63,854 nt of DNA from an uncultured Lachnospiraceae bacterium. Lineage in GTDB: Bacteria > Bacillota > Clostridia > Lachnospirales > Lachnospiraceae. Numbering within the stretch: position 1 is the stretch's first letter; every line of letters begins with the position of its first letter. The notes beneath the pieces were generated by a model. It had not been told where the DNA came from. It did not search any database and saw nothing but the letters and a program-made list of their open reading frames with translations. The stretch is from positions 1 through 63,854 of the forward strand of contig CAJUGD010000024.1 of assembly GCA_910586205.1 (NCBI GenBank). The letters run 5' to 3'. Shown here one piece after another: positions 15,900-23,828 of the stretch. The position numbers and the translations under genes are program-made.

Positions 15900-17259
15900 A
15901 AAAATATCCACTTTATTGAAAAAATTCGCGGTTCCCAGCATAACGGCAATGTTGGTCAGCTCCCTCTACAATATTGTAGATCAGATTTTTATCGGCCAGG
16001 GCGTGGGGTATCTGGGAAATGCCGCCACCAATGTATCCTATCCCCTGTCCACCATTTGCCTGGCCATCTCCCTTTTGATCGGCATTGGCTGTTCCTCCCG
16101 CTTCTCCCTTCACCTTGGCAGGAAGGAACCAGAGAAAGCAGCAAAGATTGCGGGAAACGGGGTAACTTTCATGGCTATTGCCGGCCCCTTATATTTCCTC
16201 ATAGCAGAAATCCTTCTCATTCCGCTCCTGAAGCTGTTCGGGACAACCGGAGAGGTGATGCCCTATGCCAGACAATATGCCGGCATTACCCTGATAGGCA
16301 TGCCCTTTTTAATCCTCACCAACGGCATAAGCAATCTCATCCGGGCAGACGGAAGCCCCAAATATTCCATGCTCTGTATGGTGGCCGGGGCCATTGTCAA
16401 CACCATCCTTGACCCTGTATTTATCTTCATTTTTGACTGGGGAGTCTTTGGCGCCGCCTTGGCAACCATTCTGGGGCAGATCCTTTCCTTTTTCCTTGCC
16501 CTGCGCTATTTGTGGCATTTCCAGACGATCCGGTTTAACAAAAGCTGTTTCCGCCTGGATATCCGGGATATGTTTAAAACCTTTGCCATGGGTATCAGCA
16601 GTTGTGTCAATCAGCTTGCCATTACCCTTGTACAGATTGTGCTCAACAATTCCCTCACCTACTATGGGGCATTGTCTGTCTACGGAGAAGATATCCCCTT
16701 AGCCTCCTGCGGCATTGTCATGAAAACCAATGCAATTTTGCTGGCTGTCATCATAGGAATCTCCCAGGGGGTTCAGCCCATCATCGGCTTTAATTATGGC
16801 GCGGAGAAATATAAACGGGTTCGGGAAGCCTATCTCCTTGCAATCCGTTGGAACCTGATTGTCTCAGCCGTAGGCTTTTGCGCCTTCCAGTTTTTCCCAA
16901 AATATATCATTGCCCTGTTTGGAAAGGGGGATGGGCTATACTATGAATTTGCCATTCTTTTTATGCGGACATTTTTGTTTATGGTATTGGTCAACGGAGT
17001 GCAGCTGCTTTCCTCTAACTTTTTTACTGCCATCGGAAAGGCCATGAAGGGACTGCTGCTGTCTTTGACAAGGCAGGTATTCTTCCTGATTCCCCTGATT
17101 CTCATACTTCCTCTGCGCTTTGGCCTGATAGGAGTATTGCTTGCCGGACCGGCTGCTGATTTTGCTGCCTTTGTTCTGTCGGTTTTCCTTGTGCGGAAGG
17201 AGTTGAACCGGCAGCGGCTTCTTTGCACCCTGCCTGAAACAGAGGCTGCCAGGGCTTAA
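15865..17259 (+). CDS. MATE family efflux transporter (MarR-linked)
   Basis: A 464-residue multidrug and toxin extrusion type membrane protein with twelve predicted spans in two homologous halves. Typical MATE words are FAVPSITAMLVSSLYNIVDQIFIG, the SNLIRADGSPKYSM turn and SQGVQPIIGFNYGA at the start of the second half. It exports cationic compounds by sodium or proton antiport in known relatives. The start has GGAGGAAAGAAA upstream inside the MarR gene. It is followed by a terminator hairpin at 17409-17440. Confidence 0.9.
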   Translation: MSLMHENPLGYEKISTLLKKFAVPSITAMLVSSLYNIVDQIFIGQGVGYLGNAATNVSYPLSTICLAISLLIGIGCSSRFSLHLGRKEPEKAAKIAGNGVTFMAIAGPLYFLIAEILLIPLLKLFGTTGEVMPYARQYAGITLIGMPFLILTNGISNLIRADGSPKYSMLCMVAGAIVNTILDPVFIFIFDWGVFGAALATILGQILSFFLALRYLWHFQTIRFNKSCFRLDIRDMFKTFAMGISSCVNQLAITLVQIVLNNSLTYYGALSVYGEDIPLASCGIVMKTNAILLAVIIGISQGVQPIIGFNYGAEKYKRVREAYLLAIRWNLIVSAVGFCAFQFFPKYIIALFGKGDGLYYEFAILFMRTFLFMVLVNGVQLLSSNFFTAIGKAMKGLLLSLTRQVFFLIPLILILPLRFGLIGVLLAGPAADFAAFVLSVFLVRKELNRQRLLCTLPETEAARA

Positions 17260-17408
17260 TACTATAAGCCAAAAGAATACCTGTTTACAACTTTTAAAAT
17301 TTTCTAAAACTGATAAGTTCCACAGGAAAGAGATTCTTTCTATACATCATTCTCCTCTATGAACGGTTTTGTATCTGTCATATTTTATTTTCTTTCTTTT
17401 TTCACACA

Positions 17409-17440
17409 AATACCGCCCTGAATCATTACAGGACGGTATT
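17409..17440 (+). terminator. Terminator after the MarR-MATE operon
   Basis: AATACCGCCCTG pairs with CAGGACGGTATT around an 8-base loop (one mismatch), followed by CTTTCTTC. The rest of 17260-17584 shows no gene. Confidence 0.6.
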
Positions 17441-17584
17441 CTTTCTTCAATAGTATCCCTCCCAACCGCTATCTGCTTTTCCGGCAAATTTGTAATGGCG
17501 TTTTCAATGAAAACATCTGCTTGACAATGAACACCGCATACCTTATACTATAAAAAAGAGATGGGTTTTTTGCCAAGTAAAATC

Positions 17585-18124
17585 TTATGATTCGAAAGGG
17601 TTGCTCGTTTCTTTTTTTATGTCCATTATGTCATAAAGATACATTTTCCCATCAGCATCATGCCTTATCAGCATGGAGGCATGGAACACATTGTACCGCT
17701 CCACCTCCCCATTTTCATCATAAACGGGCAACGCAAAGCGGGAATTGTACCGATACCAGCCATTTGCGGCATCTCTGATGTGCTTTTCGCCAGAATTTTC
17801 CCTGAAATGTTTTCCCGTTGCAATCTCAAGCATTTCCGGTATGCCCTGTGATGCGTTTGCCTTGGCTTTCGCATTTGCCCCTTTCAGTGAATAGGTATAT
17901 CGTGAACCTGTATATTCGTCCGGTAGTTCCTTCCCAATATATACAATGTCCTTTGTTTCAGCAATTTCATAAAACTCACCCACATAAATTTCAAGATAAT
18001 TCTTTACATCGTCCCAGTTCACTGCTCTTTTCCCTTTAAATATAATATCGTTGATCAGTACAATCCGATTTCCCTTTAAATCTGTGATTATATTTATATT
18101 TCTATCCAAAACCGTTTCCTCCAT
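17585..18124 (-). CDS. Phage-type nuclease-like protein (PBECR-type), probably N-terminally frameshifted
   Basis: A 179-residue protein resembling phage-associated Barnase/EndoU/ColicinE5-RelE-like (PBECR) families of Lachnospiraceae; this assignment is from memory of the pattern and is tentative. Recognisable blocks are DRNINIITDLKGNRIVLIND, VGEFYEIAETKDIVYIGKEL, AKAKANASQGIPEMLEIA and the C-terminal DAANGWYRYNSRFALPVYDE with NVFHASMLIRHDADGKMYLY. The ATG at 18124 has no ribosome binding site. A short frame starting at 18231 behind AAAAAAGGAGCG runs into the same region in another phase and looks like the true N-terminus. It clusters with two other unknown genes on the same strand. Confidence 0.55.
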   Translation of the reverse strand: MEETVLDRNINIITDLKGNRIVLINDIIFKGKRAVNWDDVKNYLEIYVGEFYEIAETKDIVYIGKELPDEYTGSRYTYSLKGANAKAKANASQGIPEMLEIATGKHFRENSGEKHIRDAANGWYRYNSRFALPVYDENGEVERYNVFHASMLIRHDADGKMYLYDIMDIKKETSNPFES

Positions 18125-18231
18125 TTCTGACTGAACACAAGATACTGCGTCATTTGATATGTGGGTTGGCGGTTCTGTACTCGTTCGGCGTAGGCTCCCT
18201 GGTAAGATTTTTGTCCATCAACTACTATCAT
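18094..18231 (-). pseudogene. Displaced N-terminus of the phage-type protein
   Basis: The ATG at 18231 has a strong AAAAAAGGAG site and gives MIVVDGQKSYQGAYAERVQN and onward for 45 codons. If one base is added in the AAA run near 18156, it joins NDAVSCVQSEMEETVLD of the downstream frame. This suggests a single-base deletion. Confidence 0.5.
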
Positions 18232-18261
18232 AATATCGCTCCTTTTTTAGAAAAGTTCTGT

Positions 18262-18759
18262 TTAGCCATATACATCGAAATGCCCATTGGATTCTTCCTC
18301 CAAAATACTGGTATCGAACGGTTTTCCATATGTCCAGCTTGGATCATGCTTTAAAATAATGGATTTAAGCCTTTCCGCTTCATCATTTATAACCTGCTCC
18401 AGCGTCCAGGTGGCGGGAAGCCGCTGCTTTCCGGGTAATGTTTTCGTGTAATTTTTAATCAGGTTTGCCCTGTCATTGATATGTTCAGGACTTCCGTCTG
18501 TCATTCCGTACCGTTTTACAAAATCTTCCCTGACCATGCCTCTAAGCTGATCCGCTACGTCTTTATCAACGGGAATGATTTTCTGCCATTCAGACGGAGA
18601 GCGGTTTGTAATGTCCATCCATGGATCTTCATATGGATTGATATGTCCCGGCGGCGGGGCGGAACCATTGGGCAGTAAGGAAGTATTTTTCCCTGCCTGG
18701 GCATTCCATTTTTCTACATATCGTTTTGCGATGGCTGTCGCTGTCATTGACACATTCAT
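18262..18759 (-). CDS. Hypothetical protein of phage/accessory cluster
   Basis: A 165-residue soluble protein with no family I can name. Visible are an N-terminal MTATAIAKRYVEKWNA helix, a proline/glycine-rich linker (NGSAPPPGHINPYEDPWMDI), and a helical body (PVDKDVADQLRGMVREDFV, TWTLEQVINDEAERLKSII). It has no signal peptide or membrane span. The start overlaps the stop of a 55-codon upstream gene (ATGA), and the downstream gene is the phage-type nuclease-like protein. The three plausibly form one small operon. Confidence 0.55.
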   Translation of the reverse strand: MNVSMTATAIAKRYVEKWNAQAGKNTSLLPNGSAPPPGHINPYEDPWMDITNRSPSEWQKIIPVDKDVADQLRGMVREDFVKRYGMTDGSPEHINDRANLIKNYTKTLPGKQRLPATWTLEQVINDEAERLKSIILKHDPSWTYGKPFDTSILEEESNGHFDVYG

Positions 18760-18923
18760 TCAATATCCTTCCTTTGTTGTTTCTTCCCGTCTTCCTCTTT
18801 TCGGATAACCGCTGACGGGGCTGGCTCATAAACAGACTTACATCCTGCCGGGCTGCCAGAACCGCTTTGCGTCTTCCCTGATGTGCAATATGGCTGGCTT
18901 CCTGATACTCCATCAATATTCAT
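18756..18923 (-). CDS. 55-residue hypothetical protein
   Basis: A short frame beginning MNIDGVSGSQPYCTSGKTQS and ending in a charged tail (KEEDGKKQQRKDIE). It has a strong ribosome binding site (GGGAGGAACCTAACC before the ATG), and its stop overlaps the next start as ATGA. The Ser/Gly/Pro-rich composition suggests a flexible protein. No function is recognised. The translation signals and coupling support it being real. Confidence 0.55.
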   Translation of the reverse strand: MNIDGVSGSQPYCTSGKTQSGSGSPAGCKSVYEPAPSAVIRKEEDGKKQQRKDIE

Positions 18924-18953
18924 GGTTAGGTTCCTCCCTGTGTGGCATCATCT

Positions 18954-19325
18954 TTATATTAATTTTTTTAATTCCTCTGCTTCTTGCTTTGTTAGAGTCC
19001 CTTCACCAATAAAGGCACACATGAAACGGCTGATCGAATTTCCATAACATTCTTCCACCATTTTCTTCGTCCAGTTATGAATATGCTGTTCTTTCGTGCA
19101 AGTGGGGTAATATGCGTTATATGGGGTAGCGCCTCTTTCTGCTTCAATCATCCCCGTTCTCTGCAGGTTCGCTAAATATGTACTTAATGTTTGTACCTTC
19201 CATGTCTTGTTCCATTCATTCAGCGCAACCGCCATGATTTCTCGAAATGTCATTGGCTCCTCTTCCTGCCAAAGCAGTTCCATGATTTGCAGCTCTGTAT
19301 TTGTCAAATCATATGTCTTTTTCAT
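18954..19325 (-). CDS. BlaI/MecI family repressor
   Basis: A 123-residue penicillinase-repressor-type winged-helix protein. Family features are DLTNTELQIMELLWQEEEPMT at the start, the recognition region WKVQTLSTYLANLQRTGMIEAERG, the AYYPTCTKEQ segment and a C-terminal dimerisation helix. In characterised systems the BlaR1 metalloprotease cleaves the repressor. Here the upstream neighbour is only a truncated BlaR1-like fragment, so release of repression by that route seems lost in this locus. The ATG at 19325 is preferred; the longer reading starts inside the BlaR1 fragment. Confidence 0.85.
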   Translation of the reverse strand: MKKTYDLTNTELQIMELLWQEEEPMTFREIMAVALNEWNKTWKVQTLSTYLANLQRTGMIEAERGATPYNAYYPTCTKEQHIHNWTKKMVEECYGNSISRFMCAFIGEGTLTKQEAEELKKLI

Positions 19326-19693
19326 GTGATTTTCTCCGATTTCAAGTATCCGATAGATCGCTCCTGTTCCATCGGTAAAGTATTGATTCCAAGGAATGGG
19401 ATTCGTGTTTTCCTCGACGTACTCACTTTGATATCCTTTGTCTGCCATGCCGCGTTAAATTCTGTCATCTTATAAATCTTATTCCACAAGTTCGGAAACA
19501 TAGTTTGTAAAATTCCAAACACATAATACTTACAGCCCCCAACAGGAATCAGATAAAAAAATAACGCTGTTTTTAATATCCTGTATCTCCACACTAAGGG
19601 AAAATATCTTCGGGCTAACGGATAAAGTATCAGGTAAAGCACCATGACAAGACTGCCAGACAAAGACATTGTAAACAATAGATTCCGAAACAC
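19322..19693 (-). pseudogene. Truncated BlaR1-like (M56) membrane sensor
   Basis: A 123-codon frame that starts with GTG behind AGGAGGTAAATAAAAC. It encodes the N-terminal membrane segments of an M56/BlaR1 protein (FRNLLFTMSLSGSLVMVLYL, WRYRILKTALFFYLIPVGG). The rest of the membrane domain, the HExxH protease site and the penicillin-sensor domain are missing. The last 45 codons look unrelated to the family. It overlaps the blaI-type gene start by four bases. It is probably the remains of a deletion that fused a blaR1 head to a second blaI. Confidence 0.65.
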
Positions 19694-19696
19694 GTT

Positions 19697-19940
19697 TTAT
19701 TTACCTCCTACTTTATCTTCACGGCCTACCTCCTCATATAACAATTTCCTTAATTCTTCAACCTTTTTTCTGACAACTCATCAGCCTTCCGGAAATTCTT
19801 TATCATTAGTATAATGATGGAAGGTTCTTTCAACTCTGCCATGCCAAGTTTTTGCAGCTTGTTTAAGCAAGCCTTTACATTTTGCTGTTTTCTCAGCTCT
19901 GTCCATTGTAAATAGCAGGCATCTCTCCCAAAACGCTTCC
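19697..19940 (-). pseudogene. Possible blaI-type relic
   Basis: Just before the blaR1 fragment one frame ends VEELRKLLYEEVGREDKVGG-stop, as BlaI proteins often do. Another frame carries NVKACLNKLQKLGMAELKE, which resembles the BlaI wing region. No single frame is intact. It would be the original repressor partner of the truncated blaR1. The assignment is weak. Confidence 0.35.
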
Positions 19941-19980
19941 TCCGTTATCATTTAGCATTAATACCGCCATCATTCTATTA

Positions 19981-20009
19981 TTGACATATACCCGAAACAT
20001 ATTTATAAT
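19981..20009 (+). promoter_or_regulatory. Consensus sigma-A promoter of the DUF134-NifX gene
   Basis: TTGACA (19981-19986) and TATAAT (20004-20009) with a 17-bp spacer form a perfect housekeeping promoter 105 bp upstream of the start. Confidence 0.75.
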
Positions 20010-20114
20010 AAAAACCAGTCCAATCTATCCAAATCACAGTCAAATACCCCGCTGCAGGCACGGCACTTGATTCATTGTCCGCGGAAATAAAGAGCTGGTG
20101 GGAAAGGAGCCTTC

Positions 20115-20900
20115 ATGCCAAGACCGACAAAATGCAGAAAAGTATGTCATTTCCCTCAAGTTCTGGAATTTCTCCCCTTCCAGGCCGGAGAGCAAAAAGC
20201 CCCGATCATTTTGACTGTGGACGAATATGAGACCATCCGCCTGATTGACAAGGAAGGGCTGTCCCAGGAACAATGCTGTGAGTTTATGCAGATTGCCCGG
20301 ACCACGGTGCAGAGAATCTATGAAAATGCAAGAAAAAAGCTTGCCGCTGCGCTTGTAGACGGACTTCCCCTGCGCATTGAGGGCGGGGACTTCTGGTTAT
20401 GTGACGGCCAGGCCACCCATTGTGGATATGACAGGTGCTTTAAGCGCCAATACCATCAAAAATACAAACATCAAAAAGGAGAGCTTGCTATGAGAGTTGC
20501 AGTGACTTACGAAAACGGCCAGATTTTCCAGCATTTCGGCCATACAGAACAGTTTAAGATTTATGACATTACAGATGGGGCGATCACATCTTCTGAGGTA
20601 GTGGACACCAATGGCAGCGGTCATGGGGCGCTGGCCGGTATCCTCAGTGCCCTTCAGGTAGATACTCTGATCTGCGGCGGTATCGGCGGCGGCGCCCAGG
20701 CAGCACTGGCAGCAGCCGGAATCAAGCTGTACGGCGGCGTATCCGGAGAGGCTGACAAGGCTGCAGAAGCCCTGGCTGCCGGCATCCTAGAGTTCAACCC
20801 CAATATCCAGTGCAGCCATCATGACCATCACCACGGCCAGGAACATACTTGCGGGGACCATGGCTGCGGAGATCATAATCATTGCCACGGGCATCATTGA
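20115..20900 (+). CDS. DUF134-NifB/NifX fusion protein with His-rich tail
   Basis: A 261-residue fusion. Residues 1-110 are a DUF134 domain (MPRPTKCRKVCHFPQ, then DEYETIRLIDKEGLSQEQCC with a sigma-region-4-like helix-turn-helix ARTTVQRIYENARKKLA). Residues 126-230 are a dinitrogenase iron-molybdenum cofactor-type domain (MRVAVTYENGQIFQHFGHTE, TLICGGIGGGAQAALAAAGI). The last 30 residues are His/Cys/Asp-rich (HHDHHHGQEH), which implies metal binding. No nitrogenase genes are nearby. Such proteins occur widely in anaerobes and may sense or carry Fe or Mo clusters while binding DNA. An internal ATG at 20490 with AAAAGGAGAGC upstream could give the second domain separately. Confidence 0.8.
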   Translation: MPRPTKCRKVCHFPQVLEFLPFQAGEQKAPIILTVDEYETIRLIDKEGLSQEQCCEFMQIARTTVQRIYENARKKLAAALVDGLPLRIEGGDFWLCDGQATHCGYDRCFKRQYHQKYKHQKGELAMRVAVTYENGQIFQHFGHTEQFKIYDITDGAITSSEVVDTNGSGHGALAGILSALQVDTLICGGIGGGAQAALAAAGIKLYGGVSGEADKAAEALAAGILEFNPNIQCSHHDHHHGQEHTCGDHGCGDHNHCHGHH

Positions 20901-21034
20901 TCGGATGTTCATTGTACTGCCAGTGCCGGATATTTTGTCAGTCTGCAAGGCGGAGGAGGGAGACGATGCGGTGGCATCGTTGACTAACGACAACGCAGCA
21001 GATGGCAAAATAGGCGGTACTGAAAGTACAGTTA
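20901..21034. repeat. Structured spacer downstream of the DUF134-NifX gene
   Basis: The stretch holds a GC-rich block with loose inverted repeats (TATTTTGTCAGTCTGC near 20931 against GCAGATGGCAAAATA near 20997) and an ACGATGC/GCATCGT dyad inside. It looks like an intergenic repeat unit, but only one copy is in the window. No gene is seen. Confidence 0.35.
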
Positions 21035-21210
21035 CTAGAGCGTGTCTGAAAATTGCTTTCCGTCAGATGTGCGTCACAATTTGTGGGAGATTTGACCCGA
21101 ATGAGGGAGGCGTAGTGGGCTACGTTGACCGAATGAGAGACAAATATACCGCAAAGTGGGGCGTGCAGATGGCGGGAATGAATTTTCAGACACGCTCTAG
21201 AGCGTGTCTA
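21035..21210 (+). mobile_element. 166-bp MITE-like hairpin element, copy 2, plus extra end
   Basis: Positions 21035-21200 start CTAGAGCGTGTCTGAAAATT and end with the exact reverse complement. The interior matches copies 1 and 3. Directly after it the first 14 bases of a further end (CTAGAGCGTGTCTA, 21197-21210) are repeated, as if a second insertion or excision happened at the same CTAG. Confidence 0.85.
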
Positions 21211-21314
21211 GGGCTATCTATCATTTCCCGACAGCCCCATACGCGGTTATGTTCATAAAGCCCTATTTCTTTTTATAGCTCCCCGATAAATGGTACGCTG
21301 CCAAACTACGCAGC

Positions 21315-21647
21315 CTATCCTTTCAGATTTTCTAAAGCAGCGGGATTATTTGAGATAATCATTCCAACCGTCTGACATTTTTCCAGTTCCATGCAGTCAT
21401 TGCATGTGGTCACACCCTTTTTCAGTGCGCATTGACGAATACTGCAAAGACTGTCACAGTACACTGTCTTAATCCCATTGACACGGCATCCTTCACAGTT
21501 AATGTGTTCAGGCATAATGGGAGCGTTATTTAACTCGGCCCATAGCTTTGCCGTTTTTTCACGCAGCGCCTGATCATTGTGGATTGTTGCAAGATATGCG
21601 TCACACTTTTCACAATCCAGCCCGCAGTATGCAATCATATCCCTCAT
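21315..21647 (-). CDS. DUF3795 Cys-rich protein
   Basis: A 110-residue cysteine-rich protein of the DUF3795 type. It shows the family start AYCGLDCEKCDAYLAT, a central INCEGCRVNG and a C-terminal CNDCMELEKCQTVG; about eleven cysteines suggest zinc or iron-sulfur binding. The function is unknown. The start was set at ATG 21647 because AGGAGG lies 9 bases upstream; an ATG two codons earlier has too short a gap. It is a single gene ahead of the ClpP-AraC unit on the same strand. Confidence 0.8.
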   Translation of the reverse strand: MRDMIAYCGLDCEKCDAYLATIHNDQALREKTAKLWAELNNAPIMPEHINCEGCRVNGIKTVYCDSLCSIRQCALKKGVTTCNDCMELEKCQTVGMIISNNPAALENLKG

Positions 21648-21717
21648 AATCATTTACCTCCTAAAATAAAAATCCATATTTGTGGTTGGCTCCATTATAC
21701 AGCAATGAATCTTCAAA

Positions 21718-22302
21718 CTACTCCACAATCTGGTCAATCAGCCCAAATTCCACTGCCTCCTTGGCGGAAAAATAGTGGTCTCTCTCTGTGGCCTCCCAAA
21801 TCTCCTTCACAGTCCTTCCTGTATTCTCTGCCAATATCCGGTTCAGCCTTCTTTTGCTTTGCTGGATATGATCTGACAGAATCCGGATATCGGTTGCCTG
21901 CCCCTGAATGCCGTTTCCGTGAATCGCCGGCTGGTGAATCATGATCTCCGCATTCGGCAAAGCCATCCTCTTTCCCTTAGTTCCCCCTGACAGCAGAAAT
22001 GCCCCAAAGCTGGCAGCCATCCCTAAACATATGGTAGATACATCACATTTCACATACTGCATGGTATCATAGATGGCAAATCCGGCAGACACGGATCCTC
22101 CCGGACTGTTGATGTAGAGCTGGATATCCTTTTTCGGATCCTGGGCTTCCAGAAAAAGCATCTGCGCAATGATCGTGCCTGCCAAGGCGTCACTGATCTC
22201 CTCCCCTAATATCACAATCCGATCAGAAAGGAGCCTGGAATAAATGTCATAGCTCCTCTCCCCCCGCCCTGTCTGCTGAATCACAAAAGGTACAAAGCTC
22301 AT
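21718..22302 (-). CDS. ClpP-type ATP-dependent protease subunit (AraC-linked)
   Basis: A 194-residue Clp protease proteolytic subunit. Catalytic residues are visible: Ser in CLGMAASFGAFLL, His in NAEIMIHQPAIHG and Asp in the ERDHYFSAKEAVEFGLID block. The processing and handle segments (SDRIVILGEEI, QLYINSPGGSV) are normal. It has no ClpX or tig neighbour, so it is probably a secondary ClpP rather than the housekeeping copy. Its ATG overlaps the TGA of the upstream AraC-type gene (ATGA). Translation is therefore coupled to a regulator, an unusual arrangement for clpP. Confidence 0.85.
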   Translation of the reverse strand: MSFVPFVIQQTGRGERSYDIYSRLLSDRIVILGEEISDALAGTIIAQMLFLEAQDPKKDIQLYINSPGGSVSAGFAIYDTMQYVKCDVSTICLGMAASFGAFLLSGGTKGKRMALPNAEIMIHQPAIHGNGIQGQATDIRILSDHIQQSKRRLNRILAENTGRTVKEIWEATERDHYFSAKEAVEFGLIDQIVE

Positions 22303-22661
22303 GCCGCCGCCCTGTCCTTCAAACAGCTTCGCCCTATTGCCATCGACCTTCTGTATTCCAGAGGCGTACATCCGTATTCAAAGCCAAATGCCCGTGTAAA
22401 TGCCTGCTGGGATCCATAGCCTGCCTCCAGGGCAATCTCCGTCATTGACTGCTTTGTGTTCACCAGTCTATTGGCCGCTATGTCCAGCCGCCTCCTCCGT
22501 ATATACTGATAAACTGTCACTCCCACATTCTCTTTAAATACTCTTGCCATATAAAATTTGGAATAATTCAAATCCTTTGCTATCTTTTCCAGGGTGAGAG
22601 TTTTGTCTAAATTATTTTCTATATAAGTAAGAATCTCTTTGCTTATTGACACATCCCTCAT
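22299..22661 (-). CDS. Small AraC-type regulator (DNA-binding domain only)
   Basis: A 120-residue protein made of the two helix-turn-helix AraC domain with no sensor domain, like SoxS. The first helix-turn-helix is LTLEKIAKDLNYSKFYMARVFKENVG and the second MTEIALEAGYGSQQAFTRAFGFEYG, with the closing TPLEYRR. Its activity may therefore be set by its own level or stability. It is the first gene of a two-gene unit with ClpP. It may be a ClpP substrate or may control stress or efflux genes such as the nearby MATE pump; neither is shown. Confidence 0.8.
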   Translation of the reverse strand: MRDVSISKEILTYIENNLDKTLTLEKIAKDLNYSKFYMARVFKENVGVTVYQYIRRRRLDIAANRLVNTKQSMTEIALEAGYGSQQAFTRAFGFEYGCTPLEYRRSMAIGRSCLKDRAAA

Positions 22662-22820
22662 TAAGAGCTGCTCCTTTCTGCTGTTTTCCCATTTTTGATC
22701 TTAAAAGCTGTTTATCTGCCTCTGCTTTACATCTTCCAGCCATATTGTACCACAGCCGGGAATGGTATGTCTTAACAGAAATTGCCCTCTTTTGAATCCA
22801 TTCTCAAAAAACCAGTCTCC

Positions 22821-23639
22821 CTAATCCTTCACCGGTATTTCAATCTGCACAATGTAGTCCTCCACCCGGTCAACCACATTTTCATTAATCCCCATCTCAT
22901 AGGAAAATCCGGTCAGCTCTACCCCCTGCCTTCTGGCAAAAGCGAAAATCTCCTGATACCGGGATGGCAGATTCTCCCATCTTCCCTTATGAAAGCCTCT
23001 CACATATCTGCCTTGTGGCTGAATATGCAGCCCATCCCTTTTTATGGGAAAAGGAATCTCAATAAACAGGCTGGAATACCCGTCAAAATCTCCCTGACAA
23101 AGCTTTTCCACTGATATCATAGAGCCATAGGAGGCGTCATGAAGCCGGTGAAGCTGATACTTCTTTGTCTCGGCCGTAATCATCTCTACCTGCTTTTCAA
23201 AAGAAGTGCCGGGATCAATGTCCACTGTCACCAGGCAGCTCTCCTCCTTTTCCACTATGCTGATTTCTGACAGATCCATTGTCAAAAGTGTCGTCATGTT
23301 TCGGCGATGGTTATCCAGGGTTTTGCGAACCGCCCGAAGATGCTCCATCGTCTGCTCCAGCTCTGCTGTCTTCTCCTTCAAAAGCCGTTCCAAGCTGGCC
23401 GCAGAGCGATTTTTCATAAAATCCTGAATCTCCCCTATTGACACATCCAGCTCCCGAAACAGCAAAATCGTCTCCAGGACAGAACTCTGGTGATAGCTGT
23501 AATACCGATATCCGTTTTCTGGCTGGATAAAAACCGGCCGAAACAAATCAATTTCATCATACCACATCAAAGTCTTTTTGTTGATTCCATGCAGGGCCGC
23601 AAACTGGCCTATGGTGAGCAGTTTATCGCTTTTTTCCAT
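22821..23639 (-). CDS. MerR family regulator with GyrI-like effector domain
   Basis: A 272-residue regulator. Residues 8-75 are the MerR winged helix (LTIGQFAALHGINKKTLMWYD, GYRYYSYHQSSVLETILLF), and 80-125 the antiparallel coiled coil. The C-terminal 150 residues are a GyrI-like small-molecule domain, as in BmrR-type multidrug sensors. It is divergent from a MATE pump gene, with a 19-bp-spacer promoter and a near-perfect dyad between them, so it is very likely the drug-responsive activator of that pump. Confidence 0.85.
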   Translation of the reverse strand: MEKSDKLLTIGQFAALHGINKKTLMWYDEIDLFRPVFIQPENGYRYYSYHQSSVLETILLFRELDVSIGEIQDFMKNRSAASLERLLKEKTAELEQTMEHLRAVRKTLDNHRRNMTTLLTMDLSEISIVEKEESCLVTVDIDPGTSFEKQVEMITAETKKYQLHRLHDASYGSMISVEKLCQGDFDGYSSLFIEIPFPIKRDGLHIQPQGRYVRGFHKGRWENLPSRYQEIFAFARRQGVELTGFSYEMGINENVVDRVEDYIVQIEIPVKD

Positions 23640-23740
23640 GCTTCCTCCGTTTCCTTTGCCTGTTTCTTCACTACATTTCCGATACCCCTTAAACGGTTGC
23701 GTTTCTTCTGAATCATTTTCTGCTTATTTTCAATTCCCTC

Positions 23741-23771
23741 TTGACCATACAGTTACTGTACGGTTTATTAT
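23741..23771 (+). promoter_or_regulatory. MerR-type promoter and operator for the MATE gene
   Basis: TTGACC (23741-23746) and TATTAT (23766-23771) are 19 bp apart, the overlong spacer typical of MerR-activated promoters. Inside lies ACCATACAGT-T-ACTGTACGGT (23744-23764), a 21-bp dyad with 9 of 10 positions paired. Confidence 0.8.
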
Positions 23772-23828
23772 AACTTTAGAAGCAAACAAAAGCAAGACAA
23801 AACATACATTTCACAAGGAGGAAAAACC

